A stretch of 64,000 bases of DNA, from NCBI RefSeq assembly GCF_945859705.1, contig NC_079135.1, forward strand, positions 79,554,253-79,618,252, written 5' to 3'. The position numbers and the translations under genes were made by a program. Source of the stretch: Episyrphus balteatus. Its lineage: Eukaryota; Arthropoda; Insecta; Diptera; Syrphidae. Positions 57,721-64,000 of this stretch are shown in pieces (position 1 is the stretch's first letter; every line of letters starts with the position of its first letter). The notes beneath the pieces were generated by a model. That model saw nothing but the letters and a program-made list of their open reading frames with translations, did not search any database and was not told the origin of the DNA.

Positions 57721-58249
57721 CTCTTTCATTATTTGCATCTTCTGTTTTCTCCTTAGAGAAAGTGCTTCATACACACTTTCTGGCTTTTAACATTTATATA
57801 ATTTTTTGTAGTTCCGTAAACCGCCAGCCATTTTCTTAGTGTCTCGGGATCATTTATTGGGAATCTATAAACGAAAATGAATTTTTACAAATACATAACA
57901 TCAAATAATCAACCATTATTTTAAGCAAAGAATTTACTATACCCGAATCAAGAAATATTTGAGCTCACAGCACCTGGATGTGCTGTAAAATATACCTATA
58001 TATTAAGGAAAAAAGATTGAAATGCATGTACATATATGCCTGTAGCTAGTTATGAAGAAAATAAAAAGATTCTACATTTCCACTTACGATTCAGAAAACT
58101 CAGGAATATCAAAAACTGTGGGAATTGCATCGGGTTTCAGATGCAATTCCTCGAATTTTATTTTGCAAAAAGAAGCCCATTATTTCTTTTTTTCTGTATT
58201 AGCTGGAAAACTACAAAGAAATTTATGTTTTTCTTATAATTTTTTCTAA

Positions 58250-58675
58250 GGTTTTCTCACTCTCTTTCTCGCTCTCGTCCTCACTCAAAATGCCTTCAAC
58301 TGGCGTATCTATATTCTGACTTTTGTTTTCTTTCTCACGATGGATATCGTGTATCTTTTTTCCTCCAAGTGCTTTTCATAAAGCTGGATTTCAGCCTCTG
58401 TGTAACTTTCATGCTTATTTGCCTTTCGCCTCCTTTTTACTTCGTCCTTTTTGATAAAGTTTCCATAAAAAATCTTCTTTTCTTCCAAAGTAAGACTCCA
58501 AAAATACGAATGGATGTTTTCCTCTCTTTGCCAGTAAAACATGAATGTATGCAAAATTCACCCATAGCTCTGCCAGCGTAGGTAAGTCACCATTTTTCGC
58601 TTCGAATGAAAGACCCTGCTCTCGTTTAACGAAATAGATTAAATAAAACCAAAAGCCAATAATATTAAAATTCAA
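58250..58675 (-). pseudogene. Charged ORF fragments linked to the block at 56300-57720
   Basis: Two overlapping minus-strand frames read LPTLAELWVNFAYIHVLLAK and FWSLTLEEKKIFYGNFIKKD, then KESEKTLEKII. A shared sequence, CTTGGAGGAAAAAAGAT, is also present near 57100, so this belongs with the preceding block. Family unknown. Confidence 0.35.
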
Positions 58676-58689
58676 TTCTCAGAATTCTC

Positions 58690-59170
58690 TGGGTGTGTGG
58701 TGCACATGGTATGTCTTCAATCTGATATCGATCGTGTGGGAGAACGGCTGTCACAATGTTAACTCGATAATTGGTGTTGTTCTTTTTTGCATCTGGGCCG
58801 AGGATATTGTTATCGATCAGTGGTCGTTTTCTAGTTTGGGTGCATTGTCTTGAGTTGTGACCTTGCTCATTACAATTATAGCGGGTGACGTTATTTTATT
58901 GTTTTATCGGCTAGGTTGATGCGTTTAAGCAACATACTCATTTCGAAACAATAATTCTCAATTGTCCCGCTTGCCCTCTTAACCTTTCTAACTAGTTGTT
59001 GGTGTATGTCAATTTCATTTGTCTGATGAGGAAAATTAGTTTTCAGCCCTTCAGCTGGTTGGCACCATGAACTACATACTTCTTGCATTGAATCCCACCA
59101 ATGAGGCCACTTCCATAAGTAAAGAAACATCACCAGGTGAAAATAATGGGATTGCATCCGCAATTTCTCA
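58690..59170 (-). pseudogene. gag remnant with damaged zinc knuckle
   Basis: Minus strand: capsid piece (TNEIDIHQQLVRKVKRASGT, NYCFEMSMLLKRINLADKT) related to gag at 36877-37545, then a knuckle whose first Cys is changed to Arg (RYNCNEQGHNSRQC). Frames are shifted between them. Confidence 0.65.
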
Positions 59171-61276
59171 TTTCATATGTTCTTTATTTTACATAAAAAA
59201 AACTTAATGCTAACATTGATTAACAAGATAAAAATAATAACAATATGAAAAACAGCGTAAATTTATTTATATGAAATAGTTCGGAACATTCAGTTGTCGA
59301 ACGACAAAAGTTGAATGCACCATCAAATTAAATTAATTTATGATAAATTGATGGGGATCAATATTGTAATTTTGTATAATAATTTATTAAGATATAAAAT
59401 TTTTTTTTTTGTTTTTATGTAATTTATGTTTAATCGAAAATAACATCAAAGAGAGAAAAAAAATATATTTATTAAAAAATTAAAAAATATCAAACTACTA
59501 TATTAAGAATTGTATAAATTATCATTATGATTTAAAGTAAATGGGAAATATTTAATATTTTTCAAAAACGCATCTAATATTATTTCCTTAGGGGACATAC
59601 GACAAACGTTTACCGAAATTCCAGTAAAATTTTTTTTTGTATGGGTTCAACGCTTTCGGAATTTTTAAGGGATTGGATTGGTCAAATTCACACAGAATTT
59701 AGGTTCATCCACAGTAAAGAAAAGCTATATATCGGCTATTATTGGGAAAATCTATAAACGGCCACAGATTTTCATGGTTGGGTGGGTATAGGCCGCACTG
59801 CACTTCCATCTGCAGCGCTATAAATTTGTCGATATCTCTCTCCGGCTTTCTTTTAAGCTTTTTTGTCCAGTGTTTTTAAGCAGCGCATAGCTAGAAGGAT
59901 CTTTCTCTTGAAATTAACATTTTAATCCAATGTTTTTCTAACAGCCTTATTGCGTTGATAAAACTTAAATTTCGATATCTTATTACTTAATTAAGAAAAA
60001 AAAAATTATAGCAACCGTTTTTTATTGAAATGTAATTGAAAAATTCCATTAAGAAGTTGCACATTCTCCCTATAAACTAAGTTGTAAGATACCAAATTTC
60101 AGTATTTATCAGCTATCAATTGATAGGAGACACTCACAATACGGGTGTAACACTTTACTTATAAATTTCGTTTTTCTTGCTTTTTTGCTTTTGTTTTCAA
60201 CAAACTTAAGTATCTGGTATGATTTTTTTTTGTTTAATTTATCATTATAGAATAGTCATAAACTTGTCATAAGAATTCAAAACCAATAACAACAATGAAC
60301 CTTAAACGCTTCAAATTTAACTGTCATTTAAGCTATCGCTGTAAAATTTAAGATTAACTGAAGTAATTCACTTGCAATTTAAAGCAATAGCTTTAACATA
60401 ATAAAAAAGAGTAGGTTCAAATAAAATACAATAAAAAATTTAAATTCCAGAGTATTTCGATGTTAATTTATGTAAAAACTTTAAAATTCAGATTATTTTT
60501 TTTTGGTAATAGAAGGTTTTAATGTTGTTAGTAAAAAAAAAAAAAAAAAAAAAAACAGTTTAAACTTGGACCTGATTGAATGTTGCAGTACCTAAGGAAA
60601 CGATTATTTATTAATTTAATGGTAACATCTAATTTATGTTTTTTTTTTTTAATTTATTACATACCTCCTTCCATACACAAATAAATGTCCATTTAAGAAA
60701 AAAATAAAATAATTTGTTTTATTGATCGTTAAATTAAAATTAAAAATACTTTAAACCGAAAAGGAAAAACTGGCTTTTTCAAATAACTACAAGGACACCA
60801 ACGTAAGTACATATATTTAAATTACATTCTCAACATAACAACACTCAAAAGTAAGGATATAATGTTAGGTTTCGTGGATGGTAAAAATATATTACAAAAT
60901 GGCATCGCTACAATCTACTCTTTAAAGTAGACTCTTTTTAAAAATGAATCTCAACGGCACGCACCAACACAAGCAATTTTAAATATTTTTATTTGAAATT
61001 TAGTAAAAATCTTTAAAAGATTATCCTGCCTAGAAAAATACGGGATTTCGAAAATATTAAAATTTGGGTTTTTAGTACGCATTTGAAGTTACTAGTAGTT
61101 TTTTTTTTTTTTTTCTTAAAAACAGCAACCCTTTATTGCTTATAAATTTTTGTAGTTAAGTATTCATTTCTAACAATTCAATATTGAATAGTAATTATTT
61201 AAAAAAAAACTTTATAATGTGTCTTTATTTTTTTTTATATTTTTTGTTTTTGCAAGTCGCTTAACTAAAAACAAAA
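59171..61276. other. AT-rich region, no gene seen
   Basis: Long A/T runs, including an A run of about 24 near 60532-60555. No ORF with a domain, no clear inverted-repeat element. The part near 61200 may be 3' UTR of the zinc-finger gene that ends at 61277. Confidence 0.4.
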
Positions 61277-62059
61277 TCATTCTTCTAATATCGTAGATGT
61301 GTCTATCACTTTAGTATGTGTTTTGTAATGTGCCTGAAATTAAAAAGAAATAAAAATAGTTAATATCCTTAAAAAATAGTAAAAAAAGAAAAAAAGAACT
61401 TACTTGTAAATGATGTTTTCGTTTGAATCTCTTTTCACAATAATTACACTCGTATGGAACTTCTGCTTTGTGCACAGCTTTGAAATGCGTTCGCAACGTA
61501 TTTGGTGACATATATTTTTGAAAGCACTCAGGACACTCAAATTGCTTTTCAAAGTGTGAATAACGATGATTAATCATGTGTGTGTTTGCCTTGAATCTTT
61601 TTTCTAAAATAAAGTTTTTAAAAAACTATATACAGAAATTGTGCGATTTTGAATTGCGAAAATATTGAAAATTACCACAAATATCACATTTATAGCGCCT
61701 TTCATCTGTATGACACCGCATGTGTGTTTTTAAATCGCCTTTACTGATGAATGCTTTCTGACAAACATCACAAATTATGTTTCTTTCATTACGATGATTT
61801 AGCATGTGGTAGGTGTAATGTACTTTTTGATTGAAGGTTTTTTCACAAATATTACATCTTTAAAAATCATACAAAATTTGAAAAACAAAATATATGTTAA
61901 GCATTATTTGAAAAAAAAAAAAATATTAAAATTAATACATACTGATAGGCAGGTAATCCGTTATGTACATTAATATGGGCCTGATATGTATCTTCACACA
62001 ACAGCATCTTGAGACATATTGGGCATTGAAGTTTTGTTGTTACTTTATGCATTTTCTTT
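61277..62059 (-). CDS. C2H2 zinc-finger protein, 3' part (six fingers)
   Basis: Four exons join in phase on the minus strand: 62059-61943, 61857-61676, 61603-61404 and 61333-61277, all GT-AG. The first visible exon is preceded by a TTTTACAG acceptor, so the gene starts further upstream (beyond 62060, perhaps outside the window); the ATG at 62052 is probably internal. Fingers in order: CPIC, CNIC, CDVC, CDIC, CPEC and CNYC, each with the F/Y-L-H-H spacing; the second, fourth and sixth are split by introns. The chain ends KVIDTSTILEE and a stop. No ZAD is seen in the window but the split-finger structure resembles the two ZAD genes here. Likely a nuclear DNA-binding protein. Confidence 0.85.
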
Positions 62060-62750
62060 CTGTAAAATAATTTAAAAAATGAGATGCAATTATTTCAATT
62101 AGTTCACCATAAAAGCAAAATCTAATGACCATTTTTCTTCTAAATTTAGACTTAGATCCATTTTAAATTCTTTTCAGAAAAAAATTATATACAGAAATTT
62201 GACTTTGAAGAAGAGTGTAATTGAGAATTTTAGTGTTAAAAAAATACTTAAAAAGTATGCCAATTTTCATATTTTTGTAACAAATAGTTGAACTGGAGGA
62301 AAACCCTATCTTATTCTCTTAAGAAACTTCGGCTACTCGAAAGCTCTAGTTAGAACTGAATCGTAAATTTCAAAAACAAATTAAGTCCACCAGTTTACTG
62401 ATGGACTTAAGTCGTTTTTTGTAATGACCGATTCAATTAAGATAGAACCTTGACAACTGTGGAATATCATTTGTTTTATTTATTTCCAAACATGTGAGTT
62501 TAAATCCGCATTTTGGCCATAGATGGCGTTAGTGACCCTATGAATCTCCCACATATAAACCTGCAAAACTTTAATTTTTTTTATTTTTGCAATGATTTGC
62601 AAAGTTTTTGTTTGGACATTATGTATTATGGGTTATGTAACTTTAACACTAATTTAGTTTAGTATAGTCATTGAATAATTACAAATAGAAATGGACATCC
62701 AGGGAAACTTCCGCTGTAAAATTGTCGGCCCTAGTATCTTGCGTTGAATT

Positions 62751-62822
62751 TAAAAAGCAAATCCAACTATCCAAAAGCAAATCCAACAATTCAAAAGCAA
62801 ATCCAGCTACCCAAAATCTAAT
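62751..62822 (+). repeat. Short tandem repeat (CCAAAAGCAAATCCAAC)n
   Basis: About four imperfect 17-bp units. Confidence 0.7.
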
Positions 62823-62868
62823 CCTAAAACGCTTATACATATAGATAAAAGTTTACCCATTTCAAAAA

Positions 62869-62950
62869 GTGGAAATAGCCTAGAAGATAAGGTGAATGTC
62901 TGGTAAGTTTACCTAGGTTCGAATCTGACGGGAAATTGAGATTGTTTTTT
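62869..62950 (+). repeat. tRNA-like SINE head
   Basis: TAGCCTAGAAGATAAGG (A-box-like) and GGTTCGAATCT (B box) are 30 bp apart, followed by a T run. Confidence 0.5.
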
Positions 62951-63024
62951 TTTTTTTACATTACTAGCATACAAATTAAATAAATTTGTCAAAAAAAAAT
63001 CTCCACAAAAAAAAAACAATTTAA

Positions 63025-63100
63025 TTTTTTACCGGTATTAGAACCTAGACCAGTAGGAGTAAAAGGCATCGTCCTTGTTCTCTAGACTAATATGATTTTT
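63025..63100 (-). repeat. tRNA-like SINE head, opposite direction
   Basis: On the minus strand TTAGTCTAGAGAACAAGG and GGTTCTAATACC are placed as A and B boxes. It faces the one at 62869-62950 at a distance of about 100 bp. Confidence 0.45.
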
Positions 63101-63154
63101 CAATATACGAAAACTTGTATCAATATAAGCTCTTTGAAATGTATAATAATAATT

Positions 63155-64000
63155 ACACTGGTCAACAAGGTTTTTGCCACAACAACCAAAATATACTTTT
63201 CTAGTAGTTTTTGATGTGCTGAACTCGAATCTGAAGTCAGAAAATTGTTATTGGCCTCCGTTTTTTAAATATTACCGTTAGAAAATGTCAAAAAACGTCA
63301 TTTTGGCTGCTTTCGAGGTTATGTTTTTATGTGGGGTAATACATTATGAATAAATTTGTAACGGTGGCTATAAGAACTGATTTTATTCTTTCAAAAAATG
63401 TTTAAATCTTTCCGATATCTCTTTTACTGCCCGAGATATTTAAAATTTAAATAGCGGTCTTTGAATCAGAAACAACACTGGCCAACCAAATTAAACTTTT
63501 TTTGCCACAAGAATTAAAATATACTTTTCTGAAGGTTTTTGGGTTGCTGAGCTCGAATTCGCAATCAGAAAAATTTTATTAGCCTTAGTTCTTGAAATAT
63601 TACCGTTATAAAATGCAAAATAAAGGTTTTTTTTTATAACGGTAATATTTCAAGAACGAAGGGTAATAGAGTTTTTCTGATTGCGGATTCAAGTTCAGTA
63701 ACCCAAAAACCTTCAGAAAAGTATATTTTGGTTCTTGTGGCAAAAATTCTGTGACCAATGACTTAATCTTTAAATTAAGTTTAGTTTCTCTTTGGCTTAT
63801 TAACTGAAACTTAAGATATCTCGAGCAATAAAAGAGATATCGGGAAAATTTAAACAGTTTTTGAAAGAAGAATATCAGTTCTTATAATAACCGTTACACA
63901 TTTGTTTATAATGAATTACCCCACATAAAAACAGAACCTCGAAAACAGCCAAAATGACGTTTTTTAGCATTTTATAACGGTAATATTTCAAAAACGGAGG
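63155..64000. mobile_element. Large palindrome with internal repeats, runs off window
   Basis: Sequence from about 63155 to 63615 is matched in reverse from 63630 to the last base (for example TTGGCTGCTTTCGAGGTT near 63304 and AACCTCGAAAACAGCCAA near 63935). Within the left arm, a unit starting CACTGG(T/C)CAAC recurs after about 310 bp. It looks like a foldback element whose right end lies beyond 64000. Confidence 0.75.

Noticed and set aside
62869..62950. tRNA gene
   Set aside because: A and B boxes are present but no complete cloverleaf could be drawn; typical of a SINE head. The same holds for 2062-2176, 4985-5075, 32935-33005 and 63025-63100.

Overview
The window looks like nuclear DNA of a fly (Diptera, probably Brachycera, not Drosophila melanogaster). 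It is AT-rich, has small introns with standard GT-AG borders, carries ZAD-C2H2 zinc-finger genes (a family greatly expanded in insects), and is crowded with insect-type mobile elements: Ty3/gypsy, copia and Jockey-type elements, hAT, PIF/Harbinger-like MITEs, foldback elements and tRNA-derived SINEs. I see no bacterial genes, rRNA or CRISPR.

Host genes. (1) 1-3140, minus: 5' part of a ZAD-C2H2 gene; five exons join in phase and the 3' end lies outside the window. (2) 6775-13455, minus: a complete ZAD-C2H2 gene with a shared 5' half and a triplicated zinc-finger exon (A 9647-9928, B 8420-8745, C 7200-7752). All three acceptors are in the same phase; A also has a phase-matched donor, while B ends in a stop. 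(3) 15446-16399, plus: an intronless basic Pro/Met/Gly-rich protein, divergent from gene 2. (4) 61277-62059, minus: the 3' part of a six-finger C2H2 gene that continues upstream.

Mobile and repeat layout. 1.4-5.9 kb: MITEs, SINEs and four head-to-tail palindromic elements that share TTAA junctions. 9-14.9 kb: MITEs in the introns and promoter of gene 2, one nested in another. 20-29.5 kb: a minus-strand LTR element (LTR, tRNA-Arg-like primer site, leader with an Env-like small ORF, SAP-domain gag), partly duplicated in tandem and split by a 4.2 kb foldback element made of 164-bp repeats with a Jockey-type fragment at its centre. 29.5-39.5 kb: broken copia, gypsy and LINE pieces, plus a gag element hit by a LINE with a 14-bp target duplication. 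40.4-42.4 kb: a hAT relic with a 9-bp-TSD foldback element inside it. 42.8-48.3 kb: gypsy remnants. 48353-53298: a young, almost complete LTR retrotransposon with 223-bp LTRs, one nonsense codon and one frameshift, itself inserted in an older gypsy element. 54.8-56.3 kb: a capsid-like coding block that may be an endogenous viral element. 63.1 kb to the end: one arm and part of the other of a large palindrome.

The zinc-finger genes are probably nuclear DNA-binding regulators, with ZAD as the dimerisation domain. The rest is mostly nested transposon debris. All family calls come from reading motifs by eye; no search was run.
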